DNA of 64,000 nucleotides from SABY01 sp964593705 (GTDB taxonomy: Bacteria; Bacteroidota; Bacteroidia; Bacteroidales; 4484-276): contig CAZQIV010000001.1 of NCBI GenBank assembly GCA_964593705.1, positions 208,643-272,642 of the forward strand. The letters run 5' to 3'. The position numbers and the translations under genes were made by a program. How positions within the stretch are numbered: position 1 is the stretch's first letter; every line of letters begins with the position of its first letter. Shown piece after piece: positions 26,429 to 35,832 of the stretch. Below the pieces are notes generated by a model, which had not been told where the DNA came from, did not search any database, and saw nothing but the letters and a program-made list of their open reading frames with translations.

Positions 26429-29400
26429 TTATTTTCTGATGATAATCTTTTCGATCGAATTTACAGTTTCACCTGTAAGGTTAAGGTAATAAACGCCATT
26501 TGCCAAACCTGAAGTTTCGATTTGCTTATTCATCGATCCGTTAACCTGAACACCTTCTTCTGAATAAACAACTTCTCCAATTGCATTAATGAGTTTGATG
26601 TTCACCATTTCGTAGGCTTCTAAGGTGATGGTGAAAACACCACTGTTAGGATTGGGATACACAGTGCGTATGGCCGAATTGTTTTCGTCAATTCCGGTAC
26701 AATCTTTAACGCTTAGGGTAAATCCATCTGACCATTCGCCTGTTCCGCAGTCGTTCGTGCCTCTGGTGGTAATGGTAGCATCGCCTAACCATGTTTCACT
26801 TACAGTAACTTCACAGTTTATACCATCGGTGGTTAAAACGCCGGCTTCGGAAGGTTCAACCATCCATTCACAACCCAGGGCATTGGTAATTTCTGCAACA
26901 TTTAAAGTAACCGTAACTCCCTGGCAGACTCCATCAGACCCTGAAATAGCTTCAGGTTTTAGTGGTTTTGGTGCAAGGTTTATGGTAACAGCATCTGAGA
27001 AATCGCTTTCGCCGCATGTATTCATTGCTTTTACGTGAACCATTGCCTCACCATTATATCCTTTTGTCCATTGCACTTCGGCAGTCATACCATCGAAGCT
27101 TATTGTTCCTGCTTCGGCAGGAAGAACTTCCCAAACATATTCATCTGCTCCGGCAGCGCCGGTGGTTTGGTACATTGTGTTTGTATTATCTTCGCAAAGC
27201 TCGGTTTCTCCGGATGGAGTTGCAGGCATTGCAGGCATTGCTGTCATCATCACCATCAACGGAGTTGACATTTCGCCATCACCACAATCGTTGATACCTT
27301 TAACCATAACTTGTGCTTCACCCGACCAATCTGTATTCCAGGATACTTCAGCATCCATTCCTGTGGCTATAATTGTTCCGGCTTCTTCGGGTGAAATTTC
27401 CCATGCGTAATCAGTGGCATACATAATTTCACCTGTTGAATAGTTTGTGATTGTTGTGCCTTCGCATAATTCAACCTCACCAGTTGGAGTAGTTGCCATT
27501 GCAGGAGCAGACATAACATTTACTTCCAAGGGAGTTGACATTTCGCCTTCGCCACACTCATTTATCCCTTTAACCATAATTTGTGCATCTCCCAGCCATC
27601 CGATATTCCAGGAAACTTCGGCTTCCATTCCGGTGGCCGTAATTGTGCCTGCTTCGGCAGGAGTGATTTCCCAGGAATAATCAGTGGCATACATAATTTC
27701 ACTGGTTGAATAGCTTGTGGTTGTCGTGCCTTCGCATAATTCAACATCACCAGTTGGGGTAACGCCCATTGCGGGAGCAGTAATAACCATTATTTCCAGT
27801 GGCTCTGACATGTCGCCTTCACCACATTCATTTATTCCCTTTACCATAACTTGTGCAACGCCGATAAATGTTTCGCTAAATGTAACTTCAGCAACCATCA
27901 TATCGTAGGAAATTGTACCTGCTTCTTCGGGTTCAATCATCCACACATAGTCATCTACATTTTGAATTTCTTCAATCTCATAAACCATTATGCCGGGATT
28001 CATGCAAAGTTCAGTGTTACCAGTTGGAACCGGGCATTGTCCGGGAGCAGGCATAAATGTAAGTTCTACATCATCGGTCATAGTGCCGCCATCACCATAA
28101 ATCGTGATGGTGAGCGTAACCATGCCGTTTGCATAATCATCATCGCCTGGGAAGTAAGTAGGTTCAAGAATTGCATTATCATCAAAAGTACCGGTTCCTG
28201 AGGTTGACCAGGCCAATGATTCATAGTTCATCCCAACTGCACTCAGGGTATAATCATTACCTTTACAGGTTTCACCATCGGGGCCGGCATAAACTGTCAT
28301 GGCATCATTCATAGCTGCCGGGAAAGTGATATAATCAATCCATCCACAGTCATCGCCACCGCTCACGGAGTAGTCTTTTTCATAAACCCATTTAAATGTG
28401 TGTTCTCCGGCGGTAACAGCATAGGTTTCCATACCCCAGGCTTCTTCACCTTCCCACTCAGCTTTTTGTGTGCCATCAATGTAAAAGCGGAGGTAATCGT
28501 AACTTGATTCTGAGGACACTTTGCGATAGAATGAAATTTCATCGTCATTAATTACTTCCATTGTTACCATAAGCACCGTTTCCTGCTCATCTCCAATGTT
28601 GCCGGATTTTGCAGAATAGGTTCCTTCGTAAACCCCACTTGAAGTAATCGTCCAGTTGGCAGAGCCCCCAAATTCCCATTCATATTGTCCGAAATCACCA
28701 GTTTCGAAATCTTCGATAATTAAACCAACTTTTAGTCCGGTTATTTCTTCTACTTCATACATGCCGCTGGAAGCGGTATAGATAAGGTCAACCACAGTTC
28801 CAATAGGTGTGGTCATGTCAACCGTAACATTAAATGTTGCCATGCCGTTTGTTCCGGAAGCCATATCGCCAAAATCGTAAGTGCTGTTGTTGAGTGTAAG
28901 GAATGGGCTCATCGTAATTAAGTTAGCCATTACATCCATTGCGTCACCACTACCAATATTTGCAGTTTCGAACATGATATCAGCATTTTCGCCCGGATCA
29001 AGGAAACCGTTTCCGTTTCCGGAAGCATCATTTACGGTAATGCCGGTTACCTCAAGCATTGGTGCATGAGCGGGAATGCTGAAAAAGCTTTCCCAGGTAT
29101 CGGTTCCGTTTGTTGCTGACAGTGTAAAGGTTACATTGTGATTATCAGGAATATTGTCGGCAACTTCAATTTCGAAGGCTCCGTTCAATACTGTGGTTGA
29201 ATTGGCATTGATGTCGCCAAAGTTAGCAGTGGCGTTAACCAGGGTGATAAATTCATCTTCGCAGGTGAGTGTTGCAACAATATTAGCGGCAACTTCAACA
29301 CCAACATTTTCAAGTGTCATATCCAATAAGATATCTTCACCATAATCCATCATACCATTTCCATTCCCTTGTGAATCATCAATTTCAAATTGCTTATAAA

Positions 29401-31591
29401 CAACATAAGGTCCCGATGGAGGAATAACTTCAACCACGCTTTCGTAGCGGTAGTAATTTTGTTTTGTAATGGTCACCAACATTGAGTTTGGTGGGAGCTG
29501 AGGTTCAATTTCTATCGAAACAGCGCCTCCGGTACTAACAGCAGTTCCTATAATTTCGCCATTAACGGTGAGCGCGATAAAGGCACCCTGGTCTGCATTT
29601 ACTGTAAATGAGGATTCGCCGCTAATCAAAATCGGGTTGTGTGTTACGGCCAAATTCTGAGGCACTTCTGAATACACTGTGAGGAAAGCTCCGCCATGGT
29701 GATGGAAAAGGTTGTAGGTTACTTCTTTATTGTTTGTGTTGTAAGGCCATGCTGATTGTTGGAGGAAATACTTTCCTGAAGCATTGGCAAAGGCGGGTTT
29801 CAAACCCCTCTCGCCAATTGAATTTCCATAATCGGGCATAAATTCAGGGTACATATTGTCAAACAGACCCCAAACAAAAGCATCATTTACGAAAGAATAG
29901 GAAACTTCTGATGCAGCAATCAGTCCGAGCGCTCCTGAGTTTACGCCATTTTTTGTGTATCGATGGAATTTTTCAGTAAAACAATCATTACTATAGTTGT
30001 ATTTTCCGGTAAGGCAATTGATCGACATTATAAAAGTGAGGTCTGTATTATTAAGAGCCGAGATGTTGCTGCTCGAGTAGTCAGGTTCTCCCCATCCTTG
30101 CTCATATCCATGGTCGCGGTGCTGAAGCATAAAAGCTCCACTGTTGATGCCGGCATTAACCATTGCTGGTGTACCGCCCGACCAGCCGCCCAATTCAGCA
30201 GGAGAAGTAGGAATATAATCCGTGCCATTGGGGCCAAAATAATTCACTACGGCGGTGGTATTTCCATAAGTGGTTGTTGACCATACACTTCCGGGATTTC
30301 CCGAATAAACAGCATTCACCCTGAGGGGATCTTTGCCTTGTTGACGCCAAAAACCACCAACTACCTCAGAGCAAAGCTGAAACCAGCGTTCGGTTTGCCA
30401 GCCCAGGGCTGTAATTGGATGATCATAGAAGTCAGGATTGGTAGGTGGGTTTTGCTCATAATGGATAAATTTTGTTACCATTACTTCCAGTTGGTCAGCA
30501 TTGTTGGCTGTAATCCTGGCAAACACAATATCGGGCATATCGTTGTTGTTCACGTCGGCATAAATATTATCTGATGCGCAATATGAATCCCAGATCGGAG
30601 ATATGATAGAGTTTGCCGCGTTTGTACCATAATCGGCCAGTAGCAGAACTGCGGCCGGAGGAATGTCCCAATTGTTGTATGCATCATTAAAATAGTTTTC
30701 GAGGACAGTTGTACTGTTTCCACCAATCTCATCCAGTGTAACAACACCCGTAAGAATACCTTGTTTTTGACGGAAATCTTTAATTGAGTCAGCCCACTGA
30801 GAAAATTCAGGATTGTTGGGGACAATAATAAGATATTCATAACCTGCATCTCTGGTGCTATTCATAACTTGCTGACGGTGCTTGTTGTAATCAATTGTTG
30901 GAAGTGAGGCGCTATTGAGAAATGCATCCTGCAGGATGGGTTCCCACCAATAACTGCGAAGACGTGTGTCGCCAAATTCTCCGGTGCCACCTTCGAAGGT
31001 TACTTCCACTTCAACATCACGGTAAATGCGCAGTTCTTTGGTTACCGGGTTGTATTGAAATGGTGTAACGCCCAACATAACAGCATCAACACCTCTTAAT
31101 TCGGTAACTTCTGATATCTGGAATGGATTTTCAGGATAAAAAGCATTTTCGCTGTAAATAGCTCCTTTTTCATAGTGCATAGGGCCTTTGTCTGTATCCA
31201 GCGGGATGCGTGGTGCCGGGGCAAGTTCAAGCCCCTGGATAGTTTCCATGCGATAATTCACAACATTCAACGTGGCTTTTGCGCCTTCGGGAATGGCAAT
31301 GTAACGGCTGCTTCCGGGAAGGTTGGGAGCGCCTTCGTTATTTGGCAAAATATTTCCATCAAGAATAATACTTTGCATTGCTTCGTCATTAATCTGTGTA
31401 TCAGTAATACTAAATTTGTCGATCGAGTAGTTGATTTGAACATTCGACCGTGTTTGTTTTTGCAGGGTAAAACCTGCTTTACCCCAGGCATCATCATAAT
31501 TATAATCCTGAGCTTGAAGAGTAAACGCTGCCATAAAAGCAGCCATCAGCAATGTTAGAAAGCCGTAGCGTGTAAAACTTTGATAATTCAT
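26429..31591 (-). CDS. Gingipain-like C25 peptidase with PKD-like repeats and T9SS sorting domain
   Basis: A 1720-aa secreted peptidase. Residues 1-28 are a signal peptide. A propeptide (about 30-235) ends near LRSYWWEPILQDAF and is followed by a C25 caspase-like domain (about 245-650). The catalytic His is in LQHRDHGYEQGWG (about 493) and the Cys in FIMSINCLTGKYN (about 525). Then come Ig-like modules with SGNGNGxxDxGE calcium-type loops, a jelly-roll/MAM-like module at about 959-1090 shared with the peptidase at 3103-7479, and from about 1187 to 1630 five or six PKD-like repeats of roughly 90 aa (TGxxELCEGTTTxxYST, then WEITPAEAGTI). It ends in a T9SS type A sorting domain (TVYPNPNSGVFTITLE to IIIRK). 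Gingipains are endopeptidases of Porphyromonas; specificity here is unknown. Confidence 0.92.
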   Translation of the reverse strand: MNYQSFTRYGFLTLLMAAFMAAFTLQAQDYNYDDAWGKAGFTLQKQTRSNVQINYSIDKFSITDTQINDEAMQSIILDGNILPNNEGAPNLPGSSRYIAIPEGAKATLNVVNYRMETIQGLELAPAPRIPLDTDKGPMHYEKGAIYSENAFYPENPFQISEVTELRGVDAVMLGVTPFQYNPVTKELRIYRDVEVEVTFEGGTGEFGDTRLRSYWWEPILQDAFLNSASLPTIDYNKHRQQVMNSTRDAGYEYLIIVPNNPEFSQWADSIKDFRQKQGILTGVVTLDEIGGNSTTVLENYFNDAYNNWDIPPAAVLLLADYGTNAANSIISPIWDSYCASDNIYADVNNNDMPDIVFARITANNADQLEVMVTKFIHYEQNPPTNPDFYDHPITALGWQTERWFQLCSEVVGGFWRQQGKDPLRVNAVYSGNPGSVWSTTTYGNTTAVVNYFGPNGTDYIPTSPAELGGWSGGTPAMVNAGINSGAFMLQHRDHGYEQGWGEPDYSSSNISALNNTDLTFIMSINCLTGKYNYSNDCFTEKFHRYTKNGVNSGALGLIAASEVSYSFVNDAFVWGLFDNMYPEFMPDYGNSIGERGLKPAFANASGKYFLQQSAWPYNTNNKEVTYNLFHHHGGAFLTVYSEVPQNLAVTHNPILISGESSFTVNADQGAFIALTVNGEIIGTAVSTGGAVSIEIEPQLPPNSMLVTITKQNYYRYESVVEVIPPSGPYVVYKQFEIDDSQGNGNGMMDYGEDILLDMTLENVGVEVAANIVATLTCEDEFITLVNATANFGDINANSTTVLNGAFEIEVADNIPDNHNVTFTLSATNGTDTWESFFSIPAHAPMLEVTGITVNDASGNGNGFLDPGENADIMFETANIGSGDAMDVMANLITMSPFLTLNNSTYDFGDMASGTNGMATFNVTVDMTTPIGTVVDLIYTASSGMYEVEEITGLKVGLIIEDFETGDFGQYEWEFGGSANWTITSSGVYEGTYSAKSGNIGDEQETVLMVTMEVINDDEISFYRKVSSESSYDYLRFYIDGTQKAEWEGEEAWGMETYAVTAGEHTFKWVYEKDYSVSGGDDCGWIDYITFPAAMNDAMTVYAGPDGETCKGNDYTLSAVGMNYESLAWSTSGTGTFDDNAILEPTYFPGDDDYANGMVTLTITIYGDGGTMTDDVELTFMPAPGQCPVPTGNTELCMNPGIMVYEIEEIQNVDDYVWMIEPEEAGTISYDMMVAEVTFSETFIGVAQVMVKGINECGEGDMSEPLEIMVITAPAMGVTPTGDVELCEGTTTTSYSTSEIMYATDYSWEITPAEAGTITATGMEAEVSWNIGWLGDAQIMVKGINECGEGEMSTPLEVNVMSAPAMATTPTGEVELCEGTTITNYSTGEIMYATDYAWEISPEEAGTIIATGMDAEVSWNTDWSGEAQVMVKGINDCGDGEMSTPLMVMMTAMPAMPATPSGETELCEDNTNTMYQTTGAAGADEYVWEVLPAEAGTISFDGMTAEVQWTKGYNGEAMVHVKAMNTCGESDFSDAVTINLAPKPLKPEAISGSDGVCQGVTVTLNVAEITNALGCEWMVEPSEAGVLTTDGINCEVTVSETWLGDATITTRGTNDCGTGEWSDGFTLSVKDCTGIDENNSAIRTVYPNPNSGVFTITLEAYEMVNIKLINAIGEVVYSEEGVQVNGSMNKQIETSGLANGVYYLNLTGETVNSIEKIIIRK

Positions 31592-31869
31592 GTTGTTGTA
31601 ATTAAAGTTATTAGATATGATAAAAAGTGATATTACTTATTAAAAGATTTTTCAAAGTGGCCGTAAAAATATAAAAAACAATGAACAGTCAAAGAAAATA
31701 ATTTAAGTATTGAGACTTTTAATTTTTATAAGAATCAATAAATCAATATTGTAAGTTGATATTGATAGCAGGAATTTAACTTAGGTGTTTTTACCTGAAA
31801 CCATGTAAAAAGGGATTCAATTTTTTGGTTAAAAAATTAAAGTTTTTCAGGAGTTTTCAATAAGAAGTG

Positions 31870-31877
31870 TAATTTTG
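31870..31877 (+). promoter_or_regulatory. Candidate -7 promoter element for the divIC-like gene
   Basis: TAATTTTG fits the Bacteroidota -7 consensus TAnnTTTG, 33 bp before the start codon at 31910. A good -33 TTG at the usual distance is not evident. The remaining 31592-31909 gap is very AT-rich, with one 8-bp inverted repeat (ATCAATAT, 31742-31749, with 31759-31766). Confidence 0.35.
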
Positions 31878-31909
31878 AGCCACGCTTTTAAAACCAATAA
31901 ATTTGTATT

Positions 31910-32209
31910 ATGGATAAACTATTTAAAGTACTTAAAAACAGGTATGTATTAATCCTTGCACTATTTGTTGCTTGGATGATCTTTTTTGATCAGGATAATT
32001 TACCCCGACAGTTCCAACTTACCCGCGAACAAAATGAAGCCGAAGCTGAAAATGAATTCCTTTCAGAAGGGTTTAAGCACGACAGTATTATGAATCATCA
32101 GCTCGAAAACGACAGGGAAGCCCAGGAAAAGTATGCCCGCGAAAATTATCTTATCAAAGCAAAAGACGAAACAATTTTCCTTGTTGTTGATGAGGAAGAC
32201 GAAGAGTAG
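31910..32209 (+). CDS. DivIC/FtsB-like septum formation protein
   Basis: A 99-aa bitopic membrane protein: a short cytoplasmic N terminus with Lys/Arg, one membrane helix (about residues 12-28, YVLILALFVAWMIFF), the family-typical DQDNLPRQ segment right after the helix, then a coiled coil rich in Glu/Gln/Lys (35-75). The end is KYARENYLIKAKDETIFLVVDEE, which matches the conserved REKYxMKxxxEDIFVI tail of Bacteroidota FtsB/DivIC proteins. The role is to hold the divisome together at the septum. The gene stands alone, between the C25 peptidase and a repeat-rich gap. Confidence 0.88.
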   Translation: MDKLFKVLKNRYVLILALFVAWMIFFDQDNLPRQFQLTREQNEAEAENEFLSEGFKHDSIMNHQLENDREAQEKYARENYLIKAKDETIFLVVDEEDEE

Positions 32210-32394
32210 CCGGGGGGTTTTAACCTTAAAAAACTTTGCATTGCTATAATGAGGCCAGTCTAAAAAGGTACGAAGCGTCATATTTGTGTAATTCATGTTT
32301 CTGTTTATCCGAATATTAAAAAATTAATACTGTCCGAATAAATTTAACAGATTCATCCCTTTGGCACTAATGATAACTTTTTGCAAAACGTTGA

Positions 32395-32595
32395 AGAACT
32401 AACTGTTAAATAGACCTCTCAGTCCCCGAAGGGTCGGGGCAGGCTGCAAGTTCCTTCGAGGTGACACCGTTAGCGTTGTGGTTGTGGGAGGAAGGGAATC
32501 GGGCGCTTCGCACCCGATTCCCTTCCTGCCAAATCAATGCGTGGTCAGGGTCATTTCGATGCCGCACGTGCGGCAAGAAATCTTTTTTATCTTTC
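32395..32595. repeat. Inverted-repeat element with hairpin and nested palindromes
   Basis: The ends resemble the 13871 and 55571 elements: AGACCTCTCAGTCCCC to TTCGAGGTGAC on the left, and GTCATTTCGA-TGCCGCACGTGCGGCA-AGAAATCT on the right (palindrome 32560-32575). The centre is a 15-bp perfect stem AGGAAGGGAATCGGG (32489-32503 with 32513-32527), closed by CGCTTCGCA, which on the other strand contains GCGAAGC. A further 16-bp palindrome TCCGCCAGCTGGCGGA lies at 32642-32657. Nothing coding in 32210-32727. Confidence 0.6.
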
Positions 32596-32727
32596 AGTTT
32601 TTTAATCGGACACCCGTGTTAAAAAATATTATCCGTGCATCTCCGCCAGCTGGCGGACAGGTTGTGGCTTTTTAAACCGTTTTTTAGAATGCTTTCTTCT
32701 AAAAATTTACTTTCCGTCGGGTTACAT

Positions 32728-33399
32728 TTATTTCACCACATCAAAAAGCATCAGGATATCCTTGCTTTCCAATAGCTCTGCTTTTACAGGATTGAGCTTG
32801 ATAACCCTTTTTCCAAGCTTTAATTCCCTGAATAGTTTTGGTGTTTTTTTTCCGGTAAGGGTAGGAGATACGATAAGGCTTACCTGGTCGATAAGGGATT
32901 TTTCCAATAAAATGTTGCTCAGTGTTCCCCCATTATCCGTTACCATTGTATCGAAAGGAAACTTTTGGTGGAGTTGCTGAATGGCATTTTTAAAATCCAC
33001 TTTTACTTCACCGGCAATCAGGTAGGTATAATTTCTTTCGTTGAGGTAATCAAGGTATGATGTGGGTGTTTGGAGCGAAACAAGGATAATGATATCGCGG
33101 CAGTGCTCGTATCTTCTTAAAATATGAAGCAGATCCTGGAGCTTGCCTTCGCTGTCGGGGATAACCCAAACAGGTCGCTGGTCATCAGCTTTAGTTTTTG
33201 GTTTTTCGAAATCTTCCGGTTCCTCGGGCGAGATGTGTTTTGTAAACGTTTGGATGCCAGAAATGGCGGTGTTTGATCCCACGAGGTACATTTCGGCATT
33301 GAACGAATTGAGGATTTTGTAATAAGCTCCCGGGTCGATCTGAAATCCTGAAACCGCGCCGTCGAGGCTTACCTGATTGTGCATGATTATTTTTGGCAT
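32728..33399 (-). CDS. RibD C-terminal-domain (dihydrofolate-reductase-fold) reductase
   Basis: A 223-aa protein of the RibD-C/DHFR-fold family. It begins MPKIIMHNQVSLDGAVSGFQID, the usual substrate strand (xxxxxSLDG), and has the conserved TDNGGTLSNILLEKSLIDQVSL block (about residues 153-174) that corresponds to the GGxxLxxxLLxxGLVDE signature and binds NADPH. The end VKAELLESKDILMLFDVV is also typical. It lacks the RibD deaminase domain, so it may act as a stand-alone pyrimidine or other reductase. The substrate is unknown and no riboflavin genes are adjacent. Confidence 0.85.
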   Translation of the reverse strand: MPKIIMHNQVSLDGAVSGFQIDPGAYYKILNSFNAEMYLVGSNTAISGIQTFTKHISPEEPEDFEKPKTKADDQRPVWVIPDSEGKLQDLLHILRRYEHCRDIIILVSLQTPTSYLDYLNERNYTYLIAGEVKVDFKNAIQQLHQKFPFDTMVTDNGGTLSNILLEKSLIDQVSLIVSPTLTGKKTPKLFRELKLGKRVIKLNPVKAELLESKDILMLFDVVK

Positions 33400-33485
33400 A
33401 CTGTAGCATTTATTTTTCGCCGCAAAAGTAGAATTTTACCATTGAATCTCTAATCTATTGGGTATTACTTTGATTGCTGGAATAT

Positions 33486-34030
33486 AGTCATCCGATGAAT
33501 TACTCTTGGAAGTAGTACCGGTACTAATAGCAAAATGTCATTTGCTTAAGCACTATTCATCGGATGACTTTTCCTGATTACTGGTATTAGTCACACCGTG
33601 AATAGCTCCGGGCAATAACAGAAGTTAGAGGGAAGAGGTTAGATGGGAGATGGGAGGAATTGGAGTGATGGAGTATTGGAGTGAAGGAGTGATGGATAGT
33701 CACACCGTGAAAAAGCCCAGGCAGTTGCGCTCTATTTTTAAAAACCTGCCCTGCTTTTTAAAATAATTCACGGTATGACTTCTGCTCAAGATAGTCATCC
33801 GATGAATTACTCCCGGGAGTAGTACCAGTGCTCATAGCAAAATGTCATTTGCTTAAACATTATTCATCAGATGACTTTTTCAGGACTCCCGGTTTTAGTT
33901 ACACCGTGAATAAGCCCGGGCAGTTGTGCTTCATTTTAAAAACCTGCTCTTAGAAATCATTCACGGTGTGACTGGGAAACTGGTATTTTAAAAAATTGCC
34001 CTGCTTTTTAAAGTAATTCACGGTGTGACT
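33486..34030. repeat. Cluster of palindromic elements A (84 bp) and B (77-83 bp)
   Basis: Element A has 15-bp ends AGTCATCCGATGAAT and ATTCATCGGATGACT and is 84 bp long (33486-33569; 33793-33876). Element B has ends AGTCACACCGTGAAT and ATTCACGGTGTGACT (full copies 33698-33780 and 33897-33973; left half at 33589; right half ending 34030). Order here: A, B-left, B, A, B, B-right. A and the following B are separated by 20 bp. A GGAG-rich stretch (33617-33695) joins them. Same elements occur at 41249-41459 and 63459-63960. The remaining gap to 34458 has a palindrome at 34242-34257 and no credible gene. Confidence 0.85.
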
Positions 34031-34458
34031 TTGGCGTTCCGTTGCGAAAAAAAACATTTCCACATCTTATGGAATTTCAAATAAAATATGACATACCTTT
34101 GGGCTTCGTATTTTATGATTTGGTTTTAAAACAAAAATGCTGATGAAAACCCTTTTTCAAAACGCTTTTGTGCCATACCTCTCTCCTGTTAGGGCTTTTA
34201 TCTTTTTCTACAATTTCACCCAGTTCTTCCTTGCGAAAGCTCCCGATAACTATCGGGGCGGGATTCCCGGATTTAATTTTTTACACTTTGCCTGCGGCAG
34301 GCTGCCCAAAGGAATCATAGAGAAGAGAAGAGGAGGATGCAAGCAGTATCAGGGATTTTGAAGTTGGGTTTTTTTGAAAATTTCCCCCTCCATAATACTG
34401 AAAAATATACAACCTGTCTTTAGTAAAATATTATTCAACAAATCAAAAAAATACTACT

Positions 34459-35817
34459 ATGAAATTAAAAGGAATTACATTTTTTACATACGTACTTATT
34501 ACTTTTCTGATATTGGGGTATTATTCCGCCTTCGGCCAACTTAACAAGTATGTTACAAATATGACCCCGGAGCAGAATTTTTACACTATACAGTATAACA
34601 TGACAAAATACCTCGACAGCCTCCAAAAAGTTACGGATAGCGCTGTTTTTTACGCGGGAGACAGCGAATACAAACGCTTTAAAATATTTGAAAGCATCTG
34701 GGAGCCCAGGGTATCACCACATGGTGAGTTTTCGAGATATTACGATGCTGTGGCAGACTATTACGAAAACAGGGAGGATGATTATATCCATTACCTCGTA
34801 ACTCCGTGGCATGAACTTGGGCCAAAAACCCTGCAAACTTCCGGCTCAAAAGGCATAGGCCCGGTTGAATTTGTGACTTTTTACGATAATGGTACTGATG
34901 ATTCAACATTTATCATGCTTACGGGTTCTACGGTTGGCGGATTGTTTTATAGCACCGATACGGCCAATGCCTGGCAAAGTACAGGAACTGATGCATGGCC
35001 TCAGTCAGGCTGCGGTTGGGCAGAATTTCACCCAAATGATTACAAAACGTGGTATGCATCCAGCAGCGGAAACCTTGGCAGCACCGAAAGCAAATGGATC
35101 GGGTCAACAGGTGGTGTATTCAGGACTAAGGATGAAGGACAAACATGGGAACAAATTGGAGATAATACCGATTTTGACGGAGATTACACAATTATTTTCA
35201 AAATACTATTAAACCGATATCACCCTTCAGTATTATTCGCTGCAACAGAAAAAGGACTTTACAGGACAACAAATTGCAATGAGGAAAATCAATTAGTCAA
35301 TTGGCAAAAAGTACTTGACGGCCAGGTGTATGACCTGGAAATGAAACCCGGTCGCGATTCCATATTTTATGCATCGATGTATGATGACAGCCTGGCTCGT
35401 TGGCAGATCATGGTTTCTGAAAATGACGGAAACCCGGGTTCATGGGATACCATTGTTGCACAACCCAATATGCTACATAATGATAATAAGGATAAAGAAC
35501 ATCTGACCATTGAGGTATCGAAAGCACAGCCTGATTACCTCTATTGCGTATCAAGAGACACATTGCATCGCGTTCATTATATAAACCTTGCTACAGACAA
35601 TAGCTGGACAGATGTTGGTTCACATACAATCGGGTTTGGTGATGGACATGGATTTGGTGTCAGGCAAACAAATAACGGAGATGCTATTTACGTTTCACGT
35701 TATACAGGTGTGATAAAGTATGACCTCTCATTAGATACATCATTCTCCACAGATGTAGTACATGTAGATGTTGAGGACATAGTTTGCCACCCCTACCATG
35801 ATGATGAAGTTTGGTAA
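34459..35817 (+). CDS. T9SS beta-propeller protein, N-terminal part before an in-frame TAA
   Basis: A 452-aa reading frame that is the 5-prime part of an interrupted 1681-codon gene (34459-39501). Residues 1-27 are a signal peptide ending AFGQ. The rest is built of sortilin/BNR-type propeller blades: xxGSTVGGLFYSTDTANAWQS, GGVFRTKDEGQTWEQIGD, EKGLYRTTNCNEENQ. The frame stops at TAA 35815-35817 after DDEVW. The next codons in the same frame read CTHGGVEKSTDGG, an obvious continuation of the same blade. Alone, this fragment would be exported but could not be sorted by T9SS, since the sorting domain is in the second part. Confidence 0.85.
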   Translation: MKLKGITFFTYVLITFLILGYYSAFGQLNKYVTNMTPEQNFYTIQYNMTKYLDSLQKVTDSAVFYAGDSEYKRFKIFESIWEPRVSPHGEFSRYYDAVADYYENREDDYIHYLVTPWHELGPKTLQTSGSKGIGPVEFVTFYDNGTDDSTFIMLTGSTVGGLFYSTDTANAWQSTGTDAWPQSGCGWAEFHPNDYKTWYASSSGNLGSTESKWIGSTGGVFRTKDEGQTWEQIGDNTDFDGDYTIIFKILLNRYHPSVLFAATEKGLYRTTNCNEENQLVNWQKVLDGQVYDLEMKPGRDSIFYASMYDDSLARWQIMVSENDGNPGSWDTIVAQPNMLHNDNKDKEHLTIEVSKAQPDYLYCVSRDTLHRVHYINLATDNSWTDVGSHTIGFGDGHGFGVRQTNNGDAIYVSRYTGVIKYDLSLDTSFSTDVVHVDVEDIVCHPYHDDEVW

Positions 35818-35832
35818 TGCACACATGGTGGT

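Noticed and set aside
34137..34361. 74-aa reading frame before the propeller gene
   Set aside because: It reads through repeat and palindrome DNA (CCCGATA-AC-TATCGGG), has no family features and ends in Arg-rich noise.
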